DNA from: Aliiroseovarius subalbicans
GTDB taxonomy: Bacteria > Pseudomonadota > Alphaproteobacteria > Rhodobacterales > Rhodobacteraceae
Reading direction: 5' to 3'
NCBI RefSeq assembly: GCF_022678625.1
Contig: NZ_JALBYQ010000003.1
Location: 372,001-436,000, forward strand
DNA length: 64,000 bases
In this document: piece by piece, positions 26,038-36,308 of the stretch
How the letters are laid out: every line of letters starts with the position of its first letter
Position numbering within the stretch: position 1 is the first letter of the stretch
The notes under the pieces: generated by a model
Databases searched by the model: none
Told to the model about the DNA's origin: nothing
Seen by the model: the letters and a program-made list of their open reading frames with translations, nothing else
Translations under genes and position numbers: made by a program

Positions 26038-26826
26038 ATGTCCTTCACCCTTGCCACTTGGAACATCAACTCGGTCCGCTTGCGCGAACCTATCGTGTTG
26101 AAATTGCTGGAAGAAGAGGCGCCCGACGTGTTGTGCTTGCAGGAATGCAAGAGCCCGGTCGACCTGATCCCGACCGAAGGCTTTGCAGCTTTGGGCTATA
26201 CCCACATGGTGGCGCGTGGGCAGAAGGGATACAACGGCGTCGCGATCCTGTCGCGCCTGCCGATCCGCGAGGTGGCAAGCCACGATTTCGCCGATCTGAA
26301 CCACGCCCGCCATGTTGCCGGGCAGTTGGAAAACGGCGTCACGATCCACAATTTCTATGTGCCCGCAGGCGGTGACAAACCGAACCGCGAGGTGAACGAG
26401 AAGTTCGGGCAAAAGCTCGATTATCTCACCCAGATGCGCGACCACTTCCATGCGGAGAAGCCCGAGAAATCGATCCTGGTCGGCGACCTGAACATCGCCC
26501 CGCGCGAAGATGATGTGTGGAACCACAAGCAGTTGCTCAAGGTGGTGTCGCACACTCCGGTTGAGGTAGAGCACCTGGCCCAGGTGCAGGACGCGGCGGG
26601 CTGGGTCGATATCACGCGCCAGGATATCCCCGAGGGCAACCTCTATTCCTGGTGGTCCTACCGATCCCCGGCCTGGGACGAGGCCGACAAGGGCCGGCGG
26701 CTGGACCACGTCTGGGCCACATCGGACATTTCAAACGCTGGTCACGGATCGCGCGTGTTGCGCGATGCGCGTGGGTGGGAGAAACCCAGCGACCACGCGC
26801 CGGTCTTTGCCACCTTCGACCTTTAA
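26038..26826 (+). CDS. xth: exodeoxyribonuclease III / AP endonuclease
   Basis: A 262-residue Mg-dependent endonuclease/exonuclease/phosphatase-fold enzyme that cuts at abasic sites and trims 3' ends. Motifs: TWNINSVRLR (Asn), LCLQECK (metal Glu), GYNGVAILSR, GDLNIAPREDDVW (Asp/Asn) and the terminal SDHAPVFATF (catalytic His). The length matches bacterial ExoIII. It follows the MDR gene on the same strand by ~30 nt and precedes the thioredoxin-TPR gene. Confidence 0.95.
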   Translation: MSFTLATWNINSVRLREPIVLKLLEEEAPDVLCLQECKSPVDLIPTEGFAALGYTHMVARGQKGYNGVAILSRLPIREVASHDFADLNHARHVAGQLENGVTIHNFYVPAGGDKPNREVNEKFGQKLDYLTQMRDHFHAEKPEKSILVGDLNIAPREDDVWNHKQLLKVVSHTPVEVEHLAQVQDAAGWVDITRQDIPEGNLYSWWSYRSPAWDEADKGRRLDHVWATSDISNAGHGSRVLRDARGWEKPSDHAPVFATFDL

Positions 26827-26878
26827 AACCGGGGCCGCAGCCGTCATATAGACTGCAACGCATATGAAGGAGCCGATC

Positions 26879-27790
26879 ATGCTCGAAATGATGAACGCAC
26901 AAGCCGGCGCTGGCGGTGATCAACCGCTGGTCAAAGACATCACTGAAGCCACGTTCATGGAGGACGTTGTCGAGGCCTCCAAAGACACGCCGATCATCGT
27001 CGATTTCTGGGCGCCCTGGTGTGGCCCGTGCAAGACGCTGGGCCCGGCGCTGGAAGCGGCTGTGCAGGCGGCTGGCGGTAAGGTCCGGATGATCAAGATC
27101 AACGTGGATGAAAACCAGCAGGTCGCAGCACAGCTGCGGGTGCAGTCGATTCCGACAGTTTATGCCTTCAAGGATGGTCAGCCGGTCGACGGGTTCCAGG
27201 GCGCGTTGCCACCGTCCGAGATCAACACCTTTGTCGAAAAGGTCGTGGCCCTTGCCGGGGATGACGGGCTGGACGAAGCCGTGGCCGCCGCCGAGGAAAT
27301 GCTGGAGGCTGGCGAAGCCGCCGATGCCGCGCAAACCTTTGCCGCGATCCTAGAGGCTGATCCGACGATGGCTGCCGCCTATGCCGGTCTGGCCCGCGCG
27401 CAGATCGCGCTGGGCGATGTCGAGCAGGCCGAGGCAGTGCTGAACGGCGCCCCCGCTGAGGTTTCCGACGCCCCCGAACTTGAGGCAGTCCATGCGCAGA
27501 TCGAACTGGCCAAACAGGCCGCGGATGCGGGTCCGGTCGGTGAACTAAAGGCGGCGGTTGAGGCGAATGCCGACGACCATCAGGCTCGGTTCGACTTGGC
27601 CGTGGCGTTGAACGCAGCCGGGGACACCCAGGACGCGGTCGATGAATTGTTGGAGCTGTTCCGTCGCGACCGCGACTGGAACGAAGGCGCCGCCAAGGCG
27701 CAGCTTCTGACAATTTTTGAAGCGCTTCAGCCGCAGGATCCGATCGCTCTCAATGGCCGGCGCAAGCTTGGCTCGATGATCTTGGTCTGA
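26879..27790 (+). CDS. thioredoxin-TPR co-chaperone (CnoX/YbbN-like)
   Basis: A 303-residue protein with an N-terminal thioredoxin domain bearing an intact WCGPC active site (W47-C51), unlike E. coli CnoX, which has SxxC. TPR-like helical repeats occupy ~120-300 (EMLEAGEAADAAQTFAAILE, ARFDLAVALNAAGDTQDAVD). Family members protect proteins under oxidative stress and hand them to chaperones. ATG 26879 is preferred over 26864 because AAGGAG sits 6 nt upstream of it. It is followed on the same strand by the LON-domain and Trm112 genes. Confidence 0.9.
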   Translation: MLEMMNAQAGAGGDQPLVKDITEATFMEDVVEASKDTPIIVDFWAPWCGPCKTLGPALEAAVQAAGGKVRMIKINVDENQQVAAQLRVQSIPTVYAFKDGQPVDGFQGALPPSEINTFVEKVVALAGDDGLDEAVAAAEEMLEAGEAADAAQTFAAILEADPTMAAAYAGLARAQIALGDVEQAEAVLNGAPAEVSDAPELEAVHAQIELAKQAADAGPVGELKAAVEANADDHQARFDLAVALNAAGDTQDAVDELLELFRRDRDWNEGAAKAQLLTIFEALQPQDPIALNGRRKLGSMILV

Positions 27791-27816
27791 TCGGGCTGAC
27801 GGTGTAGGCTGACCAT

Positions 27817-28455
27817 ATGTTCTCGGCTGCCGACCTTCCTGATACGCTTCCCATCTTCCCGCTAGCGGGCGCGCTGGTTTTGCCGCGCGGCCGCTTGCCG
27901 TTACACATTTTCGAACCCCGGTACCTGGCGATGTTCGACGATGCGCTGAAGACGAATGGGCGCCTGATCGGTATGGTGCAGCCCCTTGAGAGGCCGGACG
28001 GCGCGACGCTTCATGCGATTGGCTGTGCAGGGCGGATCACGTCGTTCACCGAAACTGACGACAATCGCTACATGGTGACCCTGTCCGGGGTCAGCCGGTT
28101 TCGCATCGGGGCACAGGTCGAGGGCTTTACGCCCTATCTGCGTCACCAGGTTGACTGGAGCAGTTTTGAACGTGATCTGGGAAAAGCCGAGCGCGACCCA
28201 GCATTGAATCGCGACAGTTTTCTCGCGCTGCTTGCACGCTATTTCGACGTGGCCGAGCTACAAACCGACTGGGACAGTTTGAAAGAGGCCGAGGATGAGC
28301 TTCTGATCAACTCCCTGTCGATGATGTGCCCGTTCGATCCCGAAGACAAACAGGCGCTGCTTGAGGCCCCGTCGCTGGAGGTCCGGCGCGAAACTCTGGT
28401 GACATTGATGGAATTTGCCCTGCGGGGCGGCACGGGCGAGGAGCGGGTGCAATGA
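27817..28455 (+). CDS. LON peptidase N-terminal-domain protein
   Basis: A 212-residue stand-alone LON substrate-binding (PUA-like) domain: [34 protein letters not shown] and [20 protein letters not shown] are typical. There is no ATPase or protease domain, so it is not Lon itself. Its role is unknown, possibly an adaptor. Its stop codon overlaps the ATG of the Trm112-like gene. The trio thioredoxin-TPR, LON-domain, Trm112 is common in Alphaproteobacteria. Confidence 0.9.
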   Translation: MFSAADLPDTLPIFPLAGALVLPRGRLPLHIFEPRYLAMFDDALKTNGRLIGMVQPLERPDGATLHAIGCAGRITSFTETDDNRYMVTLSGVSRFRIGAQVEGFTPYLRHQVDWSSFERDLGKAERDPALNRDSFLALLARYFDVAELQTDWDSLKEAEDELLINSLSMMCPFDPEDKQALLEAPSLEVRRETLVTLMEFALRGGTGEERVQ

Positions 28456-28640
28456 GTGATGATGAGCCGACGTTTGATCGCCATATGATCGAGGCGCTGG
28501 TCTGCCCCCTGAGCCAGGGGCCGCTGACCTATGACGCCGAGAAACAGGAGTTGGTTTCCAAGGCGGCCAAGCTGGCCTTCCCGATCCGTGGTGGCATTCC
28601 CGTCATGCTGATCGACGAAGCGCGGAAATTGGACGGCTAG
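28452..28640 (+). CDS. Trm112 family protein
   Basis: A 62-residue zinc-ribbon-like protein with [20 protein letters not shown] and [18 protein letters not shown], the standard Trm112/YcaR pattern. Only one Cys of the zinc site is kept (CPL), as in many bacterial members. Trm112 proteins activate methyltransferases in eukaryotes; bacterial partners are not firmly known. It overlaps the LON-domain gene by 4 nt. Confidence 0.9.
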   Translation: MSDDEPTFDRHMIEALVCPLSQGPLTYDAEKQELVSKAAKLAFPIRGGIPVMLIDEARKLDG

Positions 28641-28762
28641 GCGGTTTCTGAGTGTGCGGCGGTGCCACGCAGGTTGGTATCCGTTCAGGCCACGGAGGCA
28701 CAAAAACCTATTCCGGGGTTTTGCCCCCAAACCCCCAGGTTATTTCCGGAAAGATGAAAGGC

Positions 28763-29989
28763 TCAGATCTGGCGCCCTTGCAGAAGCTTCGGCAGGTCAC
28801 CGGTCAGCCCAGCAGCTTCGCGGATGAAGCCGCGGCGTAGGCCCGGCATTGCGTTCACAACGCCCAGCCCGATCTCACGCACCCCGCGCAGGATGGGGTT
28901 GTCGTTGGAAAACAGCCGGTTGGTGGCTTCTGTCATGGTCACCATCGAGGTGACGTCGAAGCGACGCCATTCCTGATACCGCTCCAGCACGTCGATCCGC
29001 CCGAAGTCTTCGCCACGCCGTTTGGCCAGCGTTAGAACCTCGGCCAAAGCGCCGACGTCCTTCAGCCCCGCGTTCAGGCCCTGCCCGGCAATCGGGTGCA
29101 TCCCGTGCGCGGCGTCCCCCACCAGCGCCAGCCGATCAGCGACGAAACTGTTCGCGACGGTCAGGTTCAGCGGATAGGTGAAGCGTTTTCCGGCCAGAGA
29201 GATCTCGCCAAGGAAATCACCAAAGCGGGGGCGCAGGACCTCAAGGTATTCTGCATCGCTCAGCGCCTGTATCCGCGCGGCATCTTCGTGGGTTTCGGTC
29301 CAGACGATCGAGCTTTGGTTGCCCGGAAGCGGCAAGATCGCCAGCGGGCCGGGCGGCATGAAGAACTGGTGCGCGACGCCGTTGTGAGGAAGCGCGTGAT
29401 CAATGGCGCAGACCAGAGACGTCTGGCCGTAATCATGACCCCAACGCCCAATCGCAGCGCGCTCGGCGGTGCCCGAACGTCGCCCGTCACAGCCCACGAC
29501 CATGCTGCCGGTCAGGGTTTTCCCCGATCCGAGGGTGAGCGTCACGCTGGCCGGTCCGACCTTTTGTGCAACGACGGTTTCACCGTCCAGAAGCGTTACC
29601 TTTGGGTGCGCCCGCACATTGTCCAAAAGCGCGCGCGACAGAAAGCGGTCTTCGACCATGAAGCCCATCGGGCCCTCGTCGATCTCGGCGTGGTCGAATT
29701 CCAGCACGAAGGGCCCGGGCCCTTCGCCCGCGCGCCCGTCGGAAATGCGGATGTCCAGCAAGGGCTGCGCATGGTCGCCCACCGCGCTCCAGACCCCGAT
29801 CGCTTTCAGCAGACGCTGTGAGGCAAGCGCGAGCGCATAGCCGCGCCCGTCGAAGGCGTCTTCTCCACGGGCGCCCGCAGGCAGCGCGTCGATGATGGTC
29901 ACGGTAAAGCCGGCGTCACCCAAGGCCAGCCCAAGCGCCGGGCCATTCAATCCGCCGCCAACAATCAGGATATCCGCATCATGTGTCAT
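28763..29989 (-). CDS. UbiH/UbiF/Coq6-family ubiquinone ring hydroxylase
   Basis: A 408-residue FAD monooxygenase. The FAD motif DADILIVGGGLNGPALGLAL is at the N-terminus, the DG motif is VGCDGRRSGTAERA, and GDAAHGMHPIAGQGLNAGLKD is the signature of the ubiquinone-hydroxylase family. It hydroxylates a ring position during ubiquinone synthesis; the exact position (UbiH, UbiF, UbiL type) cannot be read here. The start MTHDADIL at 29989 is preferred over longer open extensions. It is divergent from the amidase gene with an ~80-nt shared region. Confidence 0.9.
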   Translation of the reverse strand: MTHDADILIVGGGLNGPALGLALGDAGFTVTIIDALPAGARGEDAFDGRGYALALASQRLLKAIGVWSAVGDHAQPLLDIRISDGRAGEGPGPFVLEFDHAEIDEGPMGFMVEDRFLSRALLDNVRAHPKVTLLDGETVVAQKVGPASVTLTLGSGKTLTGSMVVGCDGRRSGTAERAAIGRWGHDYGQTSLVCAIDHALPHNGVAHQFFMPPGPLAILPLPGNQSSIVWTETHEDAARIQALSDAEYLEVLRPRFGDFLGEISLAGKRFTYPLNLTVANSFVADRLALVGDAAHGMHPIAGQGLNAGLKDVGALAEVLTLAKRRGEDFGRIDVLERYQEWRRFDVTSMVTMTEATNRLFSNDNPILRGVREIGLGVVNAMPGLRRGFIREAAGLTGDLPKLLQGRQI

Positions 29990-30070
29990 GCGCCTGTTCT
30001 GAACTTCTGAAACGGGATTGTCCATGCGATGCCCTGCCGCTACCGTCATCTCAAGTGATCGGAGGATGTG

Positions 30071-31399
30071 ATGAGCGACAGCTGGCTGATGATGAGCATG
30101 GGGGATCTGGGCCGCGGCATTGCGCGTGGCGAGATCGACCCGGTCGACCTGACCCGCACCTATCTGGATGCCATCGCCGCGCATCCGCTGCGCGACCGTA
30201 TCTACGCGCGCGTTACCGAAGATCGTGCGATGTCCGAAGCGCGGGCTGCGTCTGCGCGCGCCAAGGCGGGCCAGCGTCTGGGCCTTCTGGACGGCGTGCC
30301 AATCAGCTGGAAAGACCTGTTCGATACGGCAGGGATCGAGACCGAAGCCGGGTCCGCCTTGTTGAAGGATCGCGTGCCATCCGAGGATGCCGAGGTTTTA
30401 AAGGCCGCCACCGCGCAAGGTCTGGTGTGTCTGGGCAAGACGCATATGAGCGAACTGGCCTTTTCCGGCCTGGGCCTGAACCCGGTCACCGCCAGCCCGC
30501 CCTGCGTGAACGATTTGGATGCAGTGTCCGGCGGGTCATCCTCGGGGGCAGCCACGTCTGTGGCCTTCAATCTTGCCTCATGCGGCATCGGGTCAGACAC
30601 CGGCGGATCGGTGCGAATCCCTGCGGCCTGGAATGATCTTGTCGGGCTGAAAACCACGTCGGGCCGGGTGTCGCTGAAGGGCGTCGTGCCGCTTGTCGCA
30701 AGTTTCGACACGGTCGGCCCACTGTGTCGCAGTGTCGAGGACGCAGCGTTGATGCTGGCCGCGATAGAAGGGGAAAAGGCCCCCGATCTGCGCGGCGCGA
30801 CCCTGACCGGACGTCGTCTTCTGGTTCTGGAAAACGGGCTGGATGAGGCGCGCGACCAACCGCGTGCGGGGTTTGACAGTGCGGTTGAACGCCTGCGCAA
30901 TGCCGGTGCGCTGGTGAAAAGCGCACGGCTGGATATCGTGGACGAAGCCTTGTCCTTGTCCGCCATCCTGTTCACCACCGAAGCTTATGCCACCTGGCGC
31001 GACCGGATCGAGGCGCAGCCGGATCTGATGTTCGGGGAAATTCGCGACCGTTTCCGCGCAGGTGGGCAATTCTCGGGCACGGATTTTGTCGCCGCCTGGC
31101 AGCGGTTGGAGCAGATCCGCGCCGAATACCATGACCTGACCGCAGGCTATGACGCGGTGATCTTGCCGACCTCGCCGATCCTGCCGCCGAATATGGCGCG
31201 GCTCGGGTCGGACCATGACTATTACGTCACCGAAAACCTGCTGGCGCTGCGCAATACGCGGGTGGGCAACCTGATGGGCAGTGCGGGCTTGTCGCTGCCA
31301 ACCGGCCTTCCGTCTTGCGCGATCATGTTCCTGACCCCGCCCAACAGTGAGGAATTCCTGCTTCGCCTTGGGGCCGCCGCCGAGGCCGCATTGGCGTAA
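30071..31399 (+). CDS. amidase signature family protein
   Basis: A 442-residue amidase with the Ser-cisSer-Lys triad: Lys in PISWKDLFDTAG (~78), Ser in GGSSSGAATSVA (~157) and the nucleophilic Ser in GSDTGGSVRIPAAW (~181). Members hydrolyse small amides, or amidate tRNA as GatA, but the lack of gatB/gatC nearby and sequence features such as NPVTASPPCVNDLDAVSGGS argue for a catabolic amidase. GGAGG lies 5 nt before the ATG at 30071. It is divergent from the UbiH-like gene. Confidence 0.9.
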   Translation: MSDSWLMMSMGDLGRGIARGEIDPVDLTRTYLDAIAAHPLRDRIYARVTEDRAMSEARAASARAKAGQRLGLLDGVPISWKDLFDTAGIETEAGSALLKDRVPSEDAEVLKAATAQGLVCLGKTHMSELAFSGLGLNPVTASPPCVNDLDAVSGGSSSGAATSVAFNLASCGIGSDTGGSVRIPAAWNDLVGLKTTSGRVSLKGVVPLVASFDTVGPLCRSVEDAALMLAAIEGEKAPDLRGATLTGRRLLVLENGLDEARDQPRAGFDSAVERLRNAGALVKSARLDIVDEALSLSAILFTTEAYATWRDRIEAQPDLMFGEIRDRFRAGGQFSGTDFVAAWQRLEQIRAEYHDLTAGYDAVILPTSPILPPNMARLGSDHDYYVTENLLALRNTRVGNLMGSAGLSLPTGLPSCAIMFLTPPNSEEFLLRLGAAAEAALA

Positions 31400-31412
31400 A
31401 AGCCACAGATCG

Positions 31413-31433
31413 CACCGGCAAGCGGTGATTTTT
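31413..31433 (+). terminator. weak rho-independent terminator after the amidase gene
   Basis: CACCG-GCAAG-CGGTG followed by A and five T residues, 14 nt after the stop codon. The stem is only 5 bp, so termination may be partial. Confidence 0.5.
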
Positions 31434-31492
31434 GTTGCCTTTTTCTGGACCGCGCCGGGAATGGCCGCTATCCTGACCTTAATCGAAGCGAC

Positions 31493-32713
31493 ATGACTTC
31501 GAACCTTGAGGCAGTAACAGACGGTCCGATGACCTATCCCGAGCGGTTCGCCGCCCTACCAGAATATGCATTTCCGCGCTTGCGGACTCTGTTGGACGCC
31601 CACGCGCCCGGCGGTGAGGTCACGCATATGACCATCGGAGAGCCGAAACACGCGTTTCCGGCTTGGGTTACTGATATCATTGCAGAAAATGCCGCTGGCT
31701 TCGGAAAATACCCGCCCAATGACGGCGCGCCCGAGCTTTTGGGTGCCATCGCCGACTGGATCGCGCGCCGCTATGGGGTGGCGGTGGATCCGGCGACGCA
31801 GGTCATGGCCCTGAATGGGACGCGTGAAGGATTGTTCAACGCGGCCATCGCGCTCTGTCCCGAACGCACCGCGCGGGGCGAAACACCTGCCATTCTGATC
31901 CCAAACCCGTTCTATCAGGTTTATGCGGTGGCAACTGCAACGGTGAATGCTGAGGCGATTTTCGTCCCGGCGACGTCGAACACCGGGTTCTTGCCGGACT
32001 ACGCGTCGCTGCCGGCTGATGTGCTGAACCGCACCGAAATCGCCTATGTCTGTAGCCCCGCCAACCCTCAGGGCGCGGTGGCCGATCGTGATTATTGGGC
32101 AAATCTGATCGCGCTGGCAGAAAAGTACGATTTCCGCATCTTAGCCGATGAATGCTACTCGGAAATTTACCGCGATGCGCCGCCCCCCGGCGCGCTTGAG
32201 GTCGCGACCGAAGGCGGCGCCGACCCCGAACGCGTGGTGATCTTTCACTCGCTGTCGAAACGCTCAAACCTGCCCGGCTTGCGCTCGGGTTTTGCTGCTG
32301 GCGGGCCGGAGACGATCCGCCACATCAAACAACTGCGCGCCTATGCCGGTGCGCCGCTGCCGCTGCCGTTGCAGATGGCCGCCGCCCGCGTCTGGGCGGA
32401 CGAAGCCCACGTGGTCGAAAACCGCGCGCTGTATCAAGAAAAATACGTGATCGCCGATCAGGTATTTGCGGGCATCGAAGGCTATCAAGGCCCCGAGGCC
32501 GGGTTCTTCCTGTGGCTTCCGGTCGAGGACGGCGAACAGGCTGCATTGAAATTGTGGACCGAGACTGGCGTGCGGGTTTTGCCCGGTGCGTATCTGTCGC
32601 GGGACGTGGCCGGGGTAAACCCCGGCAAAGGATATATCAGGGTCGCGATGGTGGCCGAAAAACAAGAAATGCAGCGCGGGCTGATCCAACTCCGCGACTG
32701 TCTCTTTACGTGA
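31493..32713 (+). CDS. dapC: N-succinyldiaminopimelate aminotransferase (DapC-type)
   Basis: A 406-residue class-I/II PLP aminotransferase. YPERFAALPEYAFPRLRTLL near the start is typical of the DapC branch in Alphaproteobacteria. The PLP Lys lies in FHSLSKRSNLPGLRSG, with the Asp in ILADECYSEIYR. It would transfer an amino group in the succinylase branch of lysine/diaminopimelate synthesis. Two starts are possible: ATG 31493, and ATG 31529, which fits family N-termini better but has no clear ribosome site. It precedes ftsK by 14 nt and may share its transcript. Confidence 0.85.
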   Translation: MTSNLEAVTDGPMTYPERFAALPEYAFPRLRTLLDAHAPGGEVTHMTIGEPKHAFPAWVTDIIAENAAGFGKYPPNDGAPELLGAIADWIARRYGVAVDPATQVMALNGTREGLFNAAIALCPERTARGETPAILIPNPFYQVYAVATATVNAEAIFVPATSNTGFLPDYASLPADVLNRTEIAYVCSPANPQGAVADRDYWANLIALAEKYDFRILADECYSEIYRDAPPPGALEVATEGGADPERVVIFHSLSKRSNLPGLRSGFAAGGPETIRHIKQLRAYAGAPLPLPLQMAAARVWADEAHVVENRALYQEKYVIADQVFAGIEGYQGPEAGFFLWLPVEDGEQAALKLWTETGVRVLPGAYLSRDVAGVNPGKGYIRVAMVAEKQEMQRGLIQLRDCLFT

Positions 32714-32727
32714 GGACGAGGTGAAAC

Positions 32728-35637
32728 ATGGCGTATCAGGCCCGGCAACGTGACCCGATTTTCGACGCAACCACACAGGCGGTGATCGAACGACGCAGCA
32801 AGGAATTGCTGGGCGTTGGACTGATTGTCCTTGGCATTTTGGTTGCGTTGGTCGTGGGCAGCTATGCGCCCGAAGATCCCGGCTGGTTCTCGGCAACCGA
32901 AGCGCCGGTGCAGAATCTGCTGGGTCGCCTTGGGGCGGTCATCGCCTCGCCACTGGCGATCATCGTGGGCTTTGGCGCATGGGCGCTGGCCGCAGCCCTG
33001 GTCGCCTGGGGCGTGCGTTTCGTCCTGCACGCGGGCGAAGAGCGCGCGGTGCAGCGCTTGGTGTTTGCCCCGGTCGCCGTTGCACTGGTGTCGATCTATG
33101 CTTCGACCATGGTGCCGGGTGCGGGCTGGACCCATTCCTTTGGCCTTGGCGGGTTGTTCGGAGACACCGTTCTGGGCGCCGTCCTTGGTGTGCTTCCTGT
33201 TGACCCGTCCTTCGGACTGAAGGTCTTGTCTGTTCTGGTGGGTTTCGCCGCTCTGGCAATGTTGACCTATGTGCTTGGCTTTACTTGGGCCGAGCTGAAC
33301 CGGGTGTCCCGTTTCCTGATGGGCGGCGTGGTGCTGGCTTATGATTTCACCCTGCGGCTTCTGGGCAAAAGCGCCCGGGGCGCGGCGTTGGCAGGTGTCG
33401 CCGGAGTGGCCGGTGCCGCCAGGGGTGCGCAAGGTATGCGTGCCCGTGCCGCCGAACGCCGGGCCTCCCGCGCCGAAGCGGCCCATCCGCTGGTAGAGGA
33501 CGATGATACGTTCTCGGCTCCGCCGCCGCTGGCCGCCAACCGTGTTTTACGTGCCGAGCCGCCGATGGAAGCCCCTGATCATAATGCGGCGGTAGGCCTG
33601 CCAATGGCCCCGCTCACGCCGGTTGTTGAAGACCCGAAGCCGAGCCTTTTGTCGCGTATCGCGCTGATGAAACGGCAACCGGACCCTGAACCCGAATTGG
33701 TTGAACAGCCTGTTTTTTCAGGGGAACTTCCGGAAGGTGCGGGTGAAGAAGACCGTATCAAGGCCAAGATCGCGCAAGCGCTTAAGCATCGCGCCCGCGC
33801 TGTTCCGACCATGACCGCCAGCCGTGCAGAGCCCGCCATGACCCGTCGTCGCGGCCCCGATCCGATGATTTTGAACACCGCCATCCCGCCGCAGCCTGTG
33901 CTTGAGGAACCCAACATCTTTGCCGAGGATCCGGTCGAAGACGAGTTGGTCATTGAACCGGTGGAATATGCAGCGCCCGCGGCACAGGTGTTCACGCCGA
34001 GCCCGAAACCTGCTGTTCCCGAAAGCAAGCGCGTCGTGCAGCACGCGCCTAGGAAGGCGGTGGCTCAGTCCACCAAGGCCAAGGCCGAGGCGCAGCCGAG
34101 CCTGAAATTTGACGACAACCGCGCGGAGTATGAATTGCCGCCGCTGAACCTGCTGACCAACCCGGTCGCCATCGAGCGCCACCATCTGTCCGACGACGCG
34201 CTGGAAGAAAACGCGCGTATGTTGGAGGTCGTGCTGGATGACTACGGTGTGAAGGGCGAGATCGTCAGCGTCCGCCCCGGCCCTGTTGTCACCATGTACG
34301 AACTGGAACCGGCTCCGGGCCTCAAGGCCAGCCGCGTAATCGGCTTGGCCGACGATATCGCGCGTTCGATGTCGGCCTTGTCTGCCCGCGTTTCGACCGT
34401 TCCGGGGCGCAGCGTGATTGGTATCGAATTGCCGAATGTAAACCGTGAGAAGGTGGTTCTGCGAGAGATCCTCTCGGCCCGTGATTTCGGTGACGGTAAC
34501 ATGAAACTGCCGCTGGCGCTGGGCAAGGACATCGGTGGTGATCCCATCGTGGCAAACCTGTCCAAGATGCCCCACCTGCTGATCGCAGGAACCACCGGCT
34601 CCGGTAAATCCGTCGCGATCAACACGATGATCCTGTCGCTCTTGTACAAGCTGACGCCGGAGGAATGCCGGTTGATCATGATCGACCCCAAGATGCTGGA
34701 GCTGTCTGTTTATGACGGCATCCCGCACCTTCTGAGCCCGGTTGTCACCGACCCGAAAAAGGCAGTCGTGGCCTTGAAATGGGTCGTGGGCGAGATGGAA
34801 GAACGCTATCGCAAGATGTCCAAAATGGGCGTGCGCAACATCGACGGCTATAACAGCCGCGTGGCCGATGCGCTGGCCAAGGACGAAATGTTCTCGCGTA
34901 CCGTGCAGACCGGATTTGACGAAGATACTGGCGAGCCGATTTTTGAAACCGAGGAATCACAGCCCGTCAAACTGCCCTATATCGTCGTTGTCGTAGACGA
35001 AATGGCCGACCTCATGATGGTTGCGGGCAAAGAGATCGAGGCCTGCATCCAGCGCCTGGCGCAGATGGCGCGTGCCTCTGGCATTCACCTGATCATGGCC
35101 ACCCAGCGTCCGTCGGTGGATGTTATCACCGGCACGATCAAGGCGAACTTCCCGACCCGGATTTCGTTCCAGGTCACCTCGAAGATCGACAGCCGCACCA
35201 TCCTGGGCGAACAGGGGGCCGAGCAGCTTTTGGGCATGGGCGACATGCTTTACATGGCTGGTGGCGCGCGCATCACCCGTGTGCACGGGCCGTTCGTTTC
35301 GGACGAAGAGGTCGAGGAGATCGTCACCTATCTGAAATCCTATGGCCCGCCCGAGTATGTCGGTGGTGTGGTCGACGGCGTGGACGACGACAAATCCTCG
35401 GATATCGACGCGGTGCTGGGCCTGGGTGGCAACACCGATGGCGAAGACGCGCTGTATGATCAGGCCGTCGCGATCGTCATCAAGGACCGCAAGTGCTCCA
35501 CCTCTTACATTCAGCGCAAGCTGGCCATCGGCTACAACAAAGCCGCGCGGCTGGTCGAGCAGATGGAGGACCAAGGTTTGGTATCCGCGTCGAACCATGT
35601 CGGCAAACGCGACATTCTGGTTCCGGAACAGCAATAA
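32728..35637 (+). CDS. ftsK: DNA translocase FtsK
   Basis: A 969-residue septum-located DNA pump that clears chromosome ends at division. The N-terminal ~190 residues carry four TM segments, followed by a variable Pro/Ala/Glu-rich linker (~200-470). The motor domain has Walker [14 protein letters not shown] near 620 and Walker [15 protein letters not shown] near 755. The C-terminal gamma winged-helix domain ([20 protein letters not shown], ~920-940) reads KOPS DNA and activates XerCD. GAGG precedes the ATG. The order dapC-ftsK-lolA is usual in Rhodobacteraceae. Confidence 0.97.
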   Translation: MAYQARQRDPIFDATTQAVIERRSKELLGVGLIVLGILVALVVGSYAPEDPGWFSATEAPVQNLLGRLGAVIASPLAIIVGFGAWALAAALVAWGVRFVLHAGEERAVQRLVFAPVAVALVSIYASTMVPGAGWTHSFGLGGLFGDTVLGAVLGVLPVDPSFGLKVLSVLVGFAALAMLTYVLGFTWAELNRVSRFLMGGVVLAYDFTLRLLGKSARGAALAGVAGVAGAARGAQGMRARAAERRASRAEAAHPLVEDDDTFSAPPPLAANRVLRAEPPMEAPDHNAAVGLPMAPLTPVVEDPKPSLLSRIALMKRQPDPEPELVEQPVFSGELPEGAGEEDRIKAKIAQALKHRARAVPTMTASRAEPAMTRRRGPDPMILNTAIPPQPVLEEPNIFAEDPVEDELVIEPVEYAAPAAQVFTPSPKPAVPESKRVVQHAPRKAVAQSTKAKAEAQPSLKFDDNRAEYELPPLNLLTNPVAIERHHLSDDALEENARMLEVVLDDYGVKGEIVSVRPGPVVTMYELEPAPGLKASRVIGLADDIARSMSALSARVSTVPGRSVIGIELPNVNREKVVLREILSARDFGDGNMKLPLALGKDIGGDPIVANLSKMPHLLIAGTTGSGKSVAINTMILSLLYKLTPEECRLIMIDPKMLELSVYDGIPHLLSPVVTDPKKAVVALKWVVGEMEERYRKMSKMGVRNIDGYNSRVADALAKDEMFSRTVQTGFDEDTGEPIFETEESQPVKLPYIVVVVDEMADLMMVAGKEIEACIQRLAQMARASGIHLIMATQRPSVDVITGTIKANFPTRISFQVTSKIDSRTILGEQGAEQLLGMGDMLYMAGGARITRVHGPFVSDEEVEEIVTYLKSYGPPEYVGGVVDGVDDDKSSDIDAVLGLGGNTDGEDALYDQAVAIVIKDRKCSTSYIQRKLAIGYNKAARLVEQMEDQGLVSASNHVGKRDILVPEQQ

Positions 35638-35702
35638 GCGGGTCTCTGCCTTGTGAACACGTTGGGGGTGCGCTGACGCGTTGGAGTGCCTAGATATGGG
35701 AT

Positions 35703-36305
35703 ATGAAAATGTTTCGAGTAACCATGGCCGCCGCCGCTTTGGCGCTGACGGCTTGGCCTGCGGCGGCAGACAAGCTGACTTTGGGTCAGATTTCCAACTA
35801 TCTGAACGGGCTGAAAACGGCCGAGGCTGAATTCACCCAGATCAACAATGATGGCACGATTTCGACCGGCCGCATCCTGATCAAGCGTCCCGGCAAAGCG
35901 CGGTTCGAATATAACCCACCGGTCGAGGCTCTGGTGATTGCGGGTTCGCAGCAGGTGGCGATCTTCGACGGAAAATCGAACACCGGCCCCACGCAATACC
36001 CGTTGAAGCGCACGCCGCTGAACCTGATTCTGGCCCGCAACATCGACCTGAACACGGCACGCATGGTGGTTGGGCACGAATATGACGGCACCGCGACCAG
36101 CGTGATCGCGCAGGATCCAGAACACCCAGAGTACGGTACGATCAAGTTAATGTTCTCGGCCGCACCGGTTGAGCTGCGTCAGTGGATCATCACCGACAAC
36201 GCTGGGGAACAGACCACGGTGATCCTTGGGGAAATGTCCAAGGGCGCATCTCTGGCCAATTCGCTGTTCTCCATCACCGGCGAAAAGAACCGCCGCAACA
36301 ACTGA
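35703..36305 (+). CDS. lolA: outer-membrane lipoprotein carrier LolA family
   Basis: A 200-residue periplasmic carrier that ferries lipoproteins from the LolCDE transporter to the outer membrane. It has a signal peptide (MKMFRVTMAAAALALTAWPAAA). The LolA domain contains LGQISNYLNGLKTAEAEFTQ, RPGKARFEYNPP and LIASG-like strands ending in TVILGEMSKGASLANSLFSI. It lies 65 nt after ftsK, the same linkage as in many Proteobacteria. ATG at 35709 is an alternative start. Confidence 0.92.
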   Translation: MKMFRVTMAAAALALTAWPAAADKLTLGQISNYLNGLKTAEAEFTQINNDGTISTGRILIKRPGKARFEYNPPVEALVIAGSQQVAIFDGKSNTGPTQYPLKRTPLNLILARNIDLNTARMVVGHEYDGTATSVIAQDPEHPEYGTIKLMFSAAPVELRQWIITDNAGEQTTVILGEMSKGASLANSLFSITGEKNRRNN

Positions 36306-36308
36306 CGC

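Noticed and set aside
28652-28762. Possible small gene or terminator between Trm112 and the UbiH-like gene
   Set aside because: The frame continues into the antisense of the hydroxylase and no convincing stem with a T-run is present.
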